From contig NC_059281.1 in NCBI RefSeq assembly GCF_017591435.1, positions 10,017,402 through 10,081,401 of the forward strand: DNA of 64,000 nt, read 5' to 3'. The notes under the pieces are model-generated. The model was not told the origin of the DNA. It did not search any database and worked only from the letters and a program-made list of their open reading frames with translations. This DNA is from Portunus trituberculatus. Taxonomy: Eukaryota > Arthropoda > Malacostraca > Decapoda > Portunidae. Shown here in pieces: positions 27,320 through 38,937 of this stretch. Within the stretch, counting starts at the first letter, position 1. Each line of letters opens with the position of its first letter. A program made the position numbers and the translations under genes.

Positions 27320-27322
<3 letters not shown>

Positions 27323-27483
27323 AGCCAATTCTGAAACATCGTTATCATATTTTTCTAATGTAAAAGTATGACTGGCTTACTTCAATAGAAGTCTAAAGGC
27401 ATTACAGATGCAGGCAGGGAATTCAGGAGTGTACCAGAGAAAGCAATGAAAGATTGAAAACTGAAATTATTTAATTTGTAAAC

Positions 27484-28350
27484 ATGTACATCAATGCTGG
27501 TACCTTAAATATTGCAAACTTTCCTGAATATGTTCTTGAGGAGCAAAGTGTTATCATGAGTGACCTTAATGCCAGGCATATGGATTTAGAAACCATCTCA
27601 CCACCAATGCCAATGGTGTCCACTGGAAGACTTTCCTTGACACCACAGATACAGGTGTGCTTACTGGGGAACATACACCCACACATGTACAAGGAAGCAG
27701 ACTTGACTATGTAGCCCTTATCAATATGCCAACATACACTGCCAAAATGGGAACGGGTAATATTGAACAAGCTTATATATAAGGTAGGCCATGTATTCTC
27801 TGGCAATGTATGTACGTACATGCTTCCTAAAAGGTCACTCTACAAGTCATTGTTTTGTTGAGCCTTATAAGTAAGGATGCTACGTGCAGATCATTTTGTC
27901 GATCTCAAGAGTGCCTTTGACAGGGTCAACAAAGATGTTATTATGGAGGAACTCATTCTCAAAGGTATCAAAGGCAAATTATGTGTGCTGTGTGCTACAC
28001 CAAGAGGACACACTCTGCGTCACTATATCATGGAATGTCATCTCATTGCTAAATTTAGGCCACAAGGTCAACATGACTTGTATTGCCTCATTGACCATCT
28101 TCTAGACTCAACCACTCTCAGGGATATACTCATGGAATATCCTCAGTTTGCTCCCAGACTGTAGGATGTTTATGCAATAAGGTGTGCAATATCTGTACTT
28201 ATTTATTTAAGTACTTGTATTCTTGTTATGTATACTGTCTATCGTTATATTTTTGATACTTTAACCTTAAGTCTTTGCCCAAGAGGTGGGTGGCAAGGTC
28301 CATCCTCCTCCTTTGTTGTATTTCATCATTAATTCAACAATAAATGTATA
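27484..28350 (+). mobile_element. LINE relic with endonuclease, RT and C-terminal fragments fused by deletions
   Basis: The first part encodes MYINAGTLNIANFPEYVLEE and VIMSDLNARH, a non-LTR endonuclease pattern (GDxNARH, with Gly changed to Ser). It continues in other frames through GSRLDYVALIN. A frame at 27877-28164 then jumps to the first RT motif (FVDLKSAFDRVNKDV), and within 25 residues to a Cys/His-rich C-terminal pattern (CVLCATPRGHTLRHYIMEC). Most of the RT is deleted. The tail near 28330 is AT-rich. Confidence 0.75.
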
Positions 28351-28882
28351 AATCAATCCATCAACATTGGTCGACTCTTGCACACGACCCGGCAATACCA
28401 CGCTCAATTAACTGGACACGATAACGAGAATAAAATAACCAATAAAGTACAAGTATAGTATCTCATTAATAAGAGTTGAAGTAATAGATAGTTATCATAG
28501 ACATTTGTTTTATCGTACAGACTGCCATCACAGATACATCGAAAGTGGTGGTGAGCCGGCAGCGGTGGGCTCTCCAGTCTTACCACACAGTCACAATCAG
28601 ACACACTAACACATAGCGGTATATCTTCGAAAACACTTCAATATATCCAAAACACTCCTAAATACACCCAAACACACATACGTACACACAACCAGCAGGC
28701 AACCATGAATAAAAGTGAGGAGTGTTTTCATATTCCAGCAGTGCAAGCCTAGACAACAGTACTACTTTCACCACGTCCCTCCACAGCGTCTTACCTTCAT
28801 TCATATAAGGTATTTCTAAGGCTGCTAGTGTAGAAATTCATATCCCGTGGTCAAATATTCCTCCCGAAATATACCTACTGTC
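28351..28882. other. Gene-free stretch
   Basis: AT-rich spacer between a LINE relic and the Harbinger element; no gene or repeat is recognised. Confidence 0.5.
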
Positions 28883-29163
28883 ATAACGGGGGTTTTACAC
28901 GGTCAAACATGTTGGCCAACACGCTTGACAACACGACGTTTGAGAGAATGTTTGAACGTGTGAAAGGGGTAAACATGTTTGACCAACGTGTTGGACGGAT
29001 GTCTGACGGGGCCTGACTTTTGTGGGCGGAGCTTGCTCGGTGCATGTCCATGTCTGAACGTGTGAACGGTCATCAGTCTTGAACCGTCATACATACTCAA
29101 ATCTCGCCGAGGTAACATCTGTAACATCTCCTTCAGTGACAGGCGTAGTGTATCAGTTGCAAA

Positions 29164-29307
29164 ATGAGTGACACGTGTGCCGTTAAGGATAAGGAAAGGG
29201 AAGTAATGGTGGATTTCATTAATATATACAGGAAGCATGTGGCTTTGTGGAAGGTGAAATCAAAAGAATACTCAAGCAGGAATTTAAGAAATGAATCATC
29301 ATTTCAT
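29164..29307 (+). pseudogene. MADF-domain (Myb/SANT-like) fragment of the Harbinger element
   Basis: From ATG at 29164 the frame encodes 47 residues including MVDFINIYRKHVALWKVKSK and EYSSRNLRNE, then stops. The spacing of Phe-Ile, Tyr, Leu-Trp and Tyr matches the first two helices of a MADF domain (roughly 85 residues when complete). In PIF/Harbinger elements a second gene encodes such a DNA-binding protein that works with the nuclease. Here the third helix is missing. Assignment is by pattern, not alignment. Confidence 0.6.
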
Positions 29308-29499
29308 TAAGAATCCAACATGTCAATCTGGATCTGAAGGCTAAACTTGAGCCAGCCATTTGAATAATGAATCAATTAAACTTATCATAACCATTGTATT
29401 AATTTATTTTGGAAAGAAATATTACAGCACACTATTTAAGCCAATTCCAATCAGACTGTACAGTTTGAGTTTGAAGGTGTAGACTAGCCTTTCCTATTT

Positions 29500-30141
29500 T
29501 CATGATTTATATGAAGTCTTTTGCCATGCTACTGCACCGGCATTCACAAAGTAATCCTTAAATCTATCTCTTACTACCTTTGCAATTTCAGAATAGTTTC
29601 GTGATCCCTGACCGTGTTGCAAACCTGCTAAATAATTAGGATCTGCAGTTAAGCCTGGCAAAATCATCTTGCTTATTCTATCCTCCCTATGGAAGCAGTC
29701 CTCTGGGGAATAGTCTGAAGGGCATGCTTTCCGCAAATAGTTATGTAGCACAACACATGCCATGACAACTTTGTCAATACTTGTCAATTTGAGATTTATA
29801 CAAGTGTGGAAAATTCTAAACCGGGAAGCCATAATGCCGAAGGCATTTTCTGCCACTCTCCGTGCCCTTGACAGCCTGTAGTTGAATACTCGCTTCTCAC
29901 TATGTAGGTCCTTTTGAGAATAAGGTTTCAAGAAATCTGTCCTTAATGCAAATGCCTCATCTCCCACAAATACATATGGCAAAACACAATTTGAAGTAGC
30001 TGTTACTGACTCATGTGGGATGCAGAGCTTTTCATCTTTGAGTCGCTTACCAAATTCTGTATTATCAATGACTCCTCCATCTGATACGCAACCAGTCCTT
30101 TGTCCACTTTGAACGCTTCCTTTTCTTTTCGTTGAGGGCAA
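29500..30141 (-). pseudogene. HARBI1-like DDE nuclease, N-terminally truncated
   Basis: The 213-residue frame matches the C-terminal two thirds of a Harbinger transposase (DDE_Tnp_4 family). The three expected acidic positions are present: SDGGVIDNTEFGK (first Asp), YVFVGDEAFALRTDF (second Asp) and RRVAENAFGIMASRF (Glu). ACVVLHNYLR is another family signature. Complete proteins are about 350-400 residues; the N-terminal portion is absent upstream of 30141, so the gene is broken although its catalytic core is open. Confidence 0.85.
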
Positions 30142-30323
30142 TCACTATGCCGACTGCCATCACCTCGTCTTGCGTAAGTGACATGTTGCTCCTTCTCCTT
30201 TTGGCACCGACTGAGGTTGTCTGTCAGTTTGGTTTGAACGTGTAAACACTCTTCATACATGTTGTGTTGGAGGTTTGATGAGCGTGTTGGCCAACATGCT
30301 TGACCGTGTAAAACCCCCATAAC

Positions 30324-30600
30324 ACTACTAGCAAACGAGTCACACCGAAACACAGGCTCGCATACCTTGAAGAGATTTCTTCTTCTTCTTCTTGGGGATA
30401 GACAGATCGGTGAAAGAAGAGTTTAGCTAGCTAGCTAGGGAAGAAATAGTTTGGGTGAAAAGAAAGAAGTACAGAGGGAGGTAGAAAGGTGGGGGGCTGT
30501 CCCCCTTGCTGGTCATTTATTTGTTTTTTTGTTTGTGTCGTCTTATTGTCGTCCACTCTTCTTGTTGTTGTGTTGGCTGAGCCGTATCTTCTTCGTCTAT
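30324..30600. other. Spacer with no recognised gene
   Basis: Short stretch with a CTT run near 30374-30392 and an AGCTAGCTAGCT tract near 30425. No gene is seen. Confidence 0.5.
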
Positions 30601-30807
30601 CTTCAAGTTTATGGGAGGAAGTATGACGTGTGGGCTGGCCCCTTTAAGATTTTCCAACATCGCCAGGGTCGCGCGCATTGTTTCTCGTGTTCCTCTTGCA
30701 GCTTTCTTCCGGTCCTGCTCCGTCTGATGGCTTGGCTTGGGTGTCTATTCAGCTTCGGCTGCGGGTGTTTTGGAGGTAGAGTACTTCTTTTTCTTGAGCT
30801 GCGTTTT

Positions 30808-31945
30808 TTAATGCCCCTACGGCTAGACCTCGCCTTAAGACAGGCTTAAGCAAAACCTGGGACAATGGAAAACGGGCCTGCTAGACCTTCGATCACGTGA
30901 CCAGTCACCAGCTGACAGATGACAACAATAAAGATGGCAGACGAACAGGAAGTGCAAGATATGCTGCAGCTTTGTAACTTATCTTTCCTACATAACATAA
31001 CATAACATAAATAATAGGATAGCAAAGGGCCACCAGGGCCCATCTAGGTTATCCTGTATCAGTCGCACAGCGACCTCGTCATCAGTACTTAAAGTTACAC
31101 TTACAAGTACACAATACATTATATACTAATTCTAAATATTTGGCCCATTAACAGGGTAAGTCCTGCAGCGAAATCCTCTACAATTTGTGGTCCCCATACA
31201 TGGGGATCATGTCTTGTTTAACTATAGTAAATTTCTTATAAAAACTATCATGCAGCGCTATACATAATTATAAATCTAATAAATTTAAGTGCTTATCTAA
31301 TCTGTTTTTAAACATTGTCAAACTAGTGCTATTTACAACCGTCTCTGGCAATGCATTCCAGAAGTCTACCACCCTATGACTAAAGAAATATTTTCTTATA
31401 TCTAACCTGCAGCCTTGCTTTCTAATCTTCCTGCCATGATTTGTAGTCCTACTTCCCTCCTCTAAGGTAAAGAAAGATCTCACATCTATGTAGTTTGTAT
31501 CTGAGAACATTTTAAATATCCCCTCTTATACATCTCCTCTCAAATGAAAACATGTTTAATGCCTTTAATCTATCTCTATACTCCAGGCGCTTCAAAGCTG
31601 GTATCATCCTAGTTGCTATCTTTCCTCCCTGCATCAACAGTCCAGTCCATCATGTTTCCAGACTTGCCAGAGATACCAGAAGATACTGAAACAGCATTCA
31701 GTTTGGTGCAGAACTATCAACAGCAGCTAATGGAACATTCATTCGTCATGTCTTATTTGTTTATTTACATGTGACGTCACAATGGCTAGCGGAAAGTCGA
31801 GCCTGCTCTGCAGCTGGCTTGAGTTTGGCCGTCCCTGCCTTAATTAAGGCGGGCTACGCTCTGGCTCAAGTTTGGGGACATGAAAGAACACAAAATGACG
31901 TCAGCCTTAAGCCAGGCTTAAGGCTGCCTTAAGCGTGGACTTTAA
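30808..31945. mobile_element. TTAA-flanked insertion with CTTAAG-rich ends
   Basis: TTAA occurs at both borders (30808-30811 and 31942-31945). The outermost bases are only weakly inverted, but subterminal blocks match well in inverse: GCCTTAAGACAGGCTTAAGC on the left and GCCTTAAGCCAGGCTTAAGG on the right. The interior has no transposase. A LINE fragment (31000-31630) is nested inside. TTAA target sites are known for piggyBac and Kolobok elements; the superfamily is not determined. Removing it would restore an open frame on the minus strand, supporting the borders. Confidence 0.6.
30990..31630 (-). mobile_element. CR1/jockey-type LINE 3' fragment
   Basis: The minus strand encodes the last part of a non-LTR reverse transcriptase: FERRCIRGDIFKMFSDTNYI near 31550-31480, SFFTLEEGSRTTNHGRKIRK and VVDFWNALPETVVNSTS, with the stop near 31268. 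The 3' end is a (TTATG)n-like tail at 30990-31012. It resembles, but is not the same family as, the LINE at 41.9-47.5 kb. It is nested in the TTAA-flanked insertion. Confidence 0.82.
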
Positions 31946-32759
31946 AAACGCGCCTCTTGGTCTTGGTTGTGGTTGGTGTAATCCAGCCTTCATCGTCTGC
32001 TGGTGGAGGTTCGACAGGCGAACTTGACTGGTCGGTGTCGCTGCCTTCTACGTCGATGAACGCGTCTTCTTCCTCGTCATCAACGACGGTCTCCATCTCT
32101 TCTGCTGGGACTTCGCGGCAGGGTAGAACGTTGTCCTGATGAGATGGTTGGTAGCTTTTCGGCGGTTTTGGTGTGTGGTGGTGTAGATTTCCGAATGCTT
32201 GTGTCGGAATCCTTATACCTGGTAGTCCATTGTGCTTAAGCAGAAGAGGTATAAGAGATTGCAGGCGACGTACGTCGCTGCCTGCCAGTATCTTTGCCGT
32301 ACAGATGCAGGCTGATACCTTCGCCTCCATATTCCACGTACTGAGGAAGGTTTTTGACTTGAAGCATATGGCTTGGAGGTGTTTTCGTTCCCGGTCCTCG
32401 CGGTGTGTCGGGCCTCCGGTCCTTTTTTCCCTTCGCAGACGGTGAAATGTACTTCGCGAGGCAGATGTCTTTGAAGAGACCGCTTTAGACCTGTAAAGTG
32501 CACAAAAACATATGTTTTTGTGTTGGAATCGCTGATGAAGCCGAATCCGCGCTTATAGTTGTACCACTTGATGTGGCCTTGATGCTGCTCCTGGCTTGCC
32601 ATCTCTGTATCTCGTGTTGGTGAGTCTCGGTGGTCTGTGAGTGAGTTGGAGTTCTGTGTCTTGAAGAGGTTTAGAGGAAACGACACCTACTTGAGCTCAC
32701 CGAGAGTGGAGTGCGGTAGACGTACCGGATCACCTACGTTCTGCCATCAACGCTACTCT

Positions 32760-34170
32760 GGAAAAGCTCGATTAACATCAATTGTTTGAAGCCAAGCGGA
32801 GAACAGGCCATAAACTTTCTGCACTGTACGGCGGACCCCTTGAAGCAATAACCAGTTCATTAATCGCAGCAACACCACGCTCACGGCGAAACCGTGCAAG
32901 TTCTTAAACCTCGGACTAAACTGCCACATAATGGGTAAACGAAAACCCAACAACAAACGTATAGAACTGGAAATACTACTTACTCAAGCTTGAAAAGAAC
33001 AAGAAATTAAGGACATCATTTACAAACCGCGGCCAAGGAACTCGAAAACAACCACCGCATCGTTTTCCGCCGCTCTGACAAAACCTCTCTCTTCGTTATC
33101 CTCTACAAAGAAGACTACCTAAACAAGATGTCCACCATCCTCGCCGAGACCAATAAGTTCAAGCAAATCACGAGGAATCCAACCCAAGCCTTCAAAACAA
33201 AGCTTAGCCGCATCATACGGCACAGCAACAAGCTCAGCACCACGAAGCTTCCTCTCATTGAAGGCGACCACAAGCTCGGGTACGCATACGGCAACGTCAA
33301 GACGCACAAACGAGGCAATCCCTTATGTCCCATCATCAGCCAGACCCCTGCCGCCACCTATAAACTTCCCAAGCATCTCAGCGCACTTCTCGCACCGTTT
33401 ACACCCGCATCCTACAGCTTAAGATCTTCTGAGGAGTTCATTGACATCCTGAAGTCCCAGCGCCCCTCCAACTGCATATCATCGATGGACGTATCACTTT
33501 TCACTAACGTTCCTATTGATGAAATCATAGAATACATCTGCCAACGCATATATCACGAAGGCGAGAGTAAACTCACAATCCCAGAGGACTCGCTGCGTGC
33601 ATTACTATAAATAGAAGCATGCACAAAAGAAGTACCTTTCTATGGCCCCGAGGTAAAAATGTATGTTCAATGCGATGGTGTTGATATGGGATCACCGCTC
33701 GGCGTCCTCTTCGCTAACCTCTATTTGAGGGCCATCGAGAAGATCCTCACGCAACACCCAGAACTTAGCCATCGATATACACAAGATACATCGACGACAT
33801 CTTCATCAGCACTAACACCGAGGGACAAATTCTGCAACTTATCGATGAATTCAAGAAAAGCTCGTACCTCAACTAAACGCACGAGATAGAAAACAAGAAG
33901 CTTCCATTCCTTGATGTGCTAGTCCACCGCGAAGAATCTTCATTCTCCACATCCGTATACGTCAAGTCAAGCAACCTTGGTTTCTGTCTTAATGGAAAAG
34001 TGATTGCCCGGAGAAATACCGCCGCAGCGTCATCAATGCTTTTGTCAAACACACTCCTCCACATGGAAAGCCGCCAAAGCCGAGCTATGAAGAGTCGCGC
34101 AACTACTCACCAACAACGGATATCCACAGAAAGACATCGACAACGTTATACGAAGAAGAATGGATGCCTT
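32760..34170 (+). mobile_element. Penelope-like element, degenerate reverse transcriptase
   Basis: Segments in several frames follow the order of a Penelope-type RT. They are NNHRIVFRRSDKTSLFVILY near 33040, YAYGNVKTHKRGNPLCPIIS at about 33280, ISSMDVSLFTNVPIDE near 33480, YVQCDGVDMGSPLGVLFANL from 33662 and LPFLDVLVHREESSFSTSVY from about 33901. The KTHK, DVxSLFTNVP and MGSPL motifs are characteristic. There are at least three frame breaks or stops, and it ends at a (CA)n tract near 34182. No GIY-YIG endonuclease is visible downstream, so the 3' end is missing or replaced by the microsatellite. Confidence 0.85.
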
Positions 34171-34174
34171 CATG

Positions 34175-34181
<7 letters not shown>

Positions 34182-34239
<58 letters not shown>

Positions 34240-34646
34240 AGGCCTCTTATCATTGCGCTGCAAACAATTGTCATTGGAGTGCACGTTAATGCTGCTCTTT
34301 CCTCTGTTATGCTTGTATTCTGAAACATGCTCCTCTCGCCACGACCATTTATCAAGGCTGTACAGACGAGTTTCAAAAGTATTGTTCCTGTTAATAATAT
34401 AGAAATGATAATCGGTTATAATAACCATAAAAAAAGAAAAAAAATAACTACCCTTGAAAACCCTTTAACTTCAACTAATAGGGCCTTATGAGTGTAGTGG
34501 GAGATTTTTAATGATTTTAGCGGGACAGTGGTGCCTGGGGTTAATTTCAGCGTGCACACAGGCAGTTATACTTCAGCTTGACAACCCACGGCCGCTATCA
34601 CCCATGTCAGAGTATATAGATCCGTATATCCAAATGCACTTAGCCG

Positions 34647-34716
<70 letters not shown>

Positions 34717-34771
34717 TGTGAACAGAATTATTGATGAATTAGATCTCCGATGTCTTTTATGCAGCAAGCAC

Positions 34772-34831
<60 letters not shown>

Positions 34832-34919
34832 GTACCAGTAGCAGCTGCAGCTTACAAGAAATCATAACGTAATTAAATACGAAAATAATATTCGTAATTG
34901 TCCTCATTTACATCTCATC

Positions 34920-34951
<32 letters not shown>
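34182..34951. repeat. Microsatellite block with a MITE fragment
   Basis: (CA)n 34182-34238, (GA)n near 34652-34714, (GT)n near 34772-34830 and (GT)n near 34923-34951. Between them, 34308-34400 matches the end of MITE family M2 (GTATTCTGAAACATGCTCCT and CGCCACGACCATTTATCAAG). Confidence 0.8.
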
Positions 34952-34952
<1 letters not shown>

Positions 34953-37900
34953 CAGCGGAGATGCCAGATACACACCACACTGTCGTAATACCGAGGGAAT
35001 ACCAGGCTTATAACGTAGCCCTGTGTATCCAGTGGGCAACACAACATTTAAAGCGTATATACCACTCGGTGTTGCTAAGGCAATGCTTCAATCACCGGGT
35101 GACACGACAGGCGGGAAGGAATAAGACGAGATGGAGAGGATGGGAGGCAAAGTGTTCTCTTCCACCCTTCCCTTCATGACGTCAGGAAGCGGCTAGAGAG
35201 TACAGATAAGCCAGAACACAAGTAATGCAGCACCACAGAAACATGTCACCAGTACACATAAACACAAAGATTAAGGAGGGAACTAGTTGCACATTTGTCG
35301 TATTCGCTTGTTTTTTGAAGCATGTGTGGTGTTTGGGGAGAGGGGCCGAGGGTTCAGGTCAAGTCCAAGCACCATCACCGAGTGTAGCACGTTCTTGACT
35401 CCAGGCCAGGGGGAGGAGCCGCCGTGTGGAGAGGCCGCCCACATTCGTACCCTACCAGCCGACTCCAATGCGTCACATAATATTATTTGCTTGAGGCAGC
35501 CCTTCATGCTTCGCCAAGGAAAACGTGGCCGTCACCAAACAGGGAAGACGCCCTGTAGGCCTCCGGTGGTGCTTATTTCCCCTACAAGCACCGTAGTGAA
35601 GCACCTGCACCACCTCCCCACTTCGTACCTTTGTGGCAACACCGTTCACAGTCCGTGCAAATTCTAGCGAATCTTAACTGTTTTCTCCAACTTAACACCC
35701 TAAATTATGAAATTCTGTCGATCACCAATGCAGGAAAGCGACTTCGAGCCTGCCTCTGGATGGGGGAATTGCAGCTTCAGCCGAGAAATTATTAATCTGC
35801 ACTCGATAAAGACGTTTACACAAACCTAGAAGAGTTATGGATTTATGTAAGGTGCCTTGTGTAACATGCTCGTGGTGACTGGCTAACTTTTAGGTCCATA
35901 GAAACGCGTCAAATAATGTCTTCATGTCAACATCTGCCTCAGTTTTGCTTGCTCCTCCATTGATTATTTTTTTTGCTCCTTAAGACTGCACCTTGCCCTC
36001 TCACCTGGCCCTCGAGTGGCGCGCGTGTCGAGCATCACCATGACGACACCCTCCAGACTCCCCTGTGCTAAAACTTAACCAGAAATGCGTTAATACTTTC
36101 TTAACAGTGAAAGTACAGCAGTCGTAACGGAGTAAGAACTTGAAGTCATGCAATTAGATGATTAAAGGAGCAGTACACAGCCTTACCCCCCTGCATCTCT
36201 AGCGCTCATACCGAGACAACAAAGAAGAGGCTGCTGATACGCATATTCAGGACAAGGGATGCTCATTGTAGAGAGAATTAGTGGCACAGAGCGGGTAAAG
36301 CATGAAACAAAGGGCGCTTGTGTTCAGGGAAAGAGTCCACCATAAGAGGGCGAGTGACGTCACAACGCTGCAGACGGACTACCTCGCAGACAGCCGGCCA
36401 TAAGCTGGGAGGTTTGCCTCTGTCTGGCCTCGCTAGGGTACGTTTTGGGGCCTCGTACCGTCTGGGAGCATTTTCTCCGCGCCACGCTGTTCCTTATCAT
36501 AGAAAACGTCCAGGGATTACTTTGCTATTACTGTGCTGGTTTGCATGCGATGTCTGGCAGCACGTGAGTTTGCGTGTCATGTAGGCGTGTCATGTTCGCG
36601 TATACTTGTGTTTCTGCAGTGCGTGAGTCATCTCAATAGTGGTGTAAGGGTGTGGTGATGTAATGAAAGGAGTTTATCTGCATGGCTGGTCTAGTTGCCT
36701 TTTTATAGTGTGTCTCACCAATCGTTACGAGAGACACGTGGATCGAATAACTCATTAAAACGTAATGTCTTAAACTTGAAAATTGCATTTCACTCCTTGG
36801 TGGCCTTGGGAACACCTGCTCTAGTTCGGGTGACAGCTGCGGCAAGTGCAGCACAGCAACAGTCACGCATATTTTGTGACGGAACGGTCCAGTTTATGTT
36901 GGTGTTAATGCCTTCTCATGAGACACTTGAACTCTTGTACCCTGACCTCATCTCATGTCACTCTGTCGTGTGTCATAGCCTCTATGACAGTGTGGCATGA
37001 TGGCTGGAGACGTCGTAATGTCGCGCGTCAGGGGTAGCCTAGCATGTTTTTGAGGCGTCATAGGACTGCATGTGCCTCTGTATGTACTACGTGAGGTGTG
37101 TGTTGATCACAGGTGTTGGAGTCATCCATATCAATGTGCAAGTGTGTGGCATGATGTGGAATATTCATGGTGTAGCGGATGAAGAGTAGCGAGGCGGTGC
37201 GCGCGAGTGTGTGGAAGACTTTAGTCTCAAGGCAGGAAGGGGCTGGCTGGAATTTTGTTATGCCAGTGAACAGCTTTGCCTCATAACATCGCCTGCATCA
37301 CACATACAACAATAAAACACAGTCATTTGCTTTCTGTTTTTGAGACTGATTGTAACACCAACGGGGAGGAGCGGCTCTCTTTGCCTCTCGTCCCACACCG
37401 ATCAATATTTCCTGCATGCGCAACCTGTCTGCACTACCAAGACAACACTGCACCAACAGCCGTCACTTTATAGTTCCACACATCGTCAATTTGGCAGTCA
37501 TGTAGCAGTTAGCCTGTCATATAATGCCAAATGCTTACGTTTCCCCTGAAATTACAGCAGTGAGCGTTCTCTGTGTGTGTTGGCGGCTTGTTCCTCTGCG
37601 TTATGGTCGCCTGTTGGTGGAGACCGGGACGAAGGACTTCCCCACCGCGAAAGGTAGAGAGGAGGAAGCTGCATGTGAGACAGATTGAATGAAACAAGAA
37701 CCGCACAACTTAAGAAAGATTATAAGACTGGCCAACAGTGCCTGGGGATGGAGCGGCCCCCTGGAGGTCGTGTGGGGGTATCGTGCTTGAGATGGCACTC
37801 ACCTGCACGCACATTGCAGTCAGCAGTATTCCACTTGGGCATGCAGTTTTAATAGCAACGAATAAGAGGGACTTTTGTACAGTTCCTGCGCGGCAATGCA

Positions 37901-38285
37901 GGTGCGCCGAGGGATGGGGTAGCAGTCATGGGGGGGGGGCGATGACATGGAGGCTGATCCCTCCTGACTGATATATGCACACGTTAACCTTTAATAAAGT
38001 CAATACATTCTATAAAAATGTTATGAGTGCTGTGGTGGGACGGAGGGAGAGTGTGAGGTGGTGCGTACAGGACAAAGGATTCCATGCTCAGGGAAGCAGG
38101 CAGGTCATGGCGGGGTGTGTGTGTGCAGGGGTGGGAAGGGCTGGGGGAAGCTGCCTTGGTTGGGGGGAAGAAGACATTAATTATTTTTAAGTTTCTCGAG
38201 TTACAAATAAAGGAGGTCTATCAATTGTTACACACTTTTATATTCTCCACTGAGGAATACGTGTCGCTGTGATGCTGAACTGTGT

Positions 38286-38332
<47 letters not shown>

Positions 38333-38594
38333 GGAGGAGATCCTATGCCATGGTGTGCACAAATTTTGTAAAGACGTAACTATTACATTTTTGTGTGTAC
38401 TCTTTTATGGTCTGGCAGTGTGTACGCCACACAGCCAAACTCATTGCCTGTGCATTGCTCCGTTGAGAAAAATAGTTTACTTTGATAATTGATAATTTTT
38501 TTCTTTTTTAGTTGTCGTCCTGCTGGCAGCTTCTAATACTGTGTTCTTTGCCCTAACGAGGTCTGCGGAGACGAGTGTTTCATCAGCCACCACG
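34952..38594. other. Gene-free stretch
   Basis: About 3.6 kb of mixed composition with no domain recognised in any frame. It has one (GT)n tract near 38282-38330. Open frames up to 126 codons exist but overlap on both strands and look non-coding. Confidence 0.55.
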
Positions 38595-38809
38595 TTAACA
38601 CCTTCAGTAGCATGATGCGTTTTCATATTCAGTCTGCTTACTATTTGGCGATTTTATACAGCTTCAGAAACTTATGTGGGGATTGAAATAGTGAAGACTG
38701 TGGCTATTAATCTTCTGACGTCCCTAAACAGTTCCTCATGTAAATAAAATCGTCTAATCATACCCCAAAATTCGAGGTAAAAAAAGCCTCTCAGTACTGA
38801 AGGAGTTAA
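38595..38809 (+). mobile_element. TTAA MITE, family M1, copy 2
   Basis: Both ends keep TTAA (38595-38598 and 38806-38809). The left end is CACCTTCAGTAGCATG and the right end TCAGTACTGAAGGAG, inverted to each other. The interior carries TACTATTTGGCGATTTTATA and AAATAAAATCGTCTAATCA. Confidence 0.85.
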
Positions 38810-38937
38810 TCAGTTGGAGAGGAACCAATTAGCATAACTTCTGGACCAGCTTACTCTTCGGTGGCTATAGCCATTGTCCGTGTGATTATCATCGTTATCT
38901 TTCCCTGGGCAGTACTCTCATCACCGTATATATGCTC

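Larger units (their letters stand above)
28888..30318. mobile_element. Harbinger (PIF) DNA transposon with terminal inverted repeats
   Basis: The ends are GGGGGTTTTACACGGTCAAA on the left and its inverse on the right (..CCGTGTAAAACCCCC), extended by the inner match GTTGGCCAACA. ATAAC flanks both ends (28883-28887 and 30319-30323) and contains the TAA expected for a Harbinger target duplication. The element is 1431 bases and holds a minus-strand nuclease frame and a plus-strand MADF-like fragment, the usual convergent two-gene layout. It is shorter than intact elements because both genes are incomplete. Confidence 0.88.
30610..32686 (-). pseudogene. Cold-shock-domain reading frame, frameshifted and interrupted by a TTAA insertion
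   Basis: The minus-strand frame from 32686 encodes GHIKWYNYKRGFGFISDSNT, YVFVHFTGLKRS and VHFTVCEGKKGPEARH, a cold-shock (Y-box-type) nucleic-acid-binding domain near residues 38-100. RNP1-like KRGFGFI and RNP2-like VFVHF are both present. Downstream the better frame shifts near 32410 into one reading EDRERKH and then MEAKVSACICTAKILAGSDV (32330-31929), ending in an acidic tail (VVDDEEEDAFIDVEG) and KTKRR. It runs into the TTAA insertion at 31945; on the other side of the insertion the same frame stays open, Arg/Lys-rich, to about 30615. It could be a processed gene copy or an ORF of an unknown mobile element; I do not recognise the full protein. Confidence 0.6.

Noticed and set aside
27877..28164. 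Host zinc-finger-like gene
   Set aside because: The Cys/His pattern with an RT motif upstream is typical of the C-terminus of non-LTR retrotransposons.
28903..29238. 111-codon minus-strand frame at the end of the Harbinger element
   Set aside because: It is the antisense shadow of the MADF fragment and terminal repeat.
30451..30849. 132-codon plus-strand frame with hydrophobic stretches
   Set aside because: It is antisense to the basic end of the cold-shock-domain frame and runs into the TTAA insertion; no domain.
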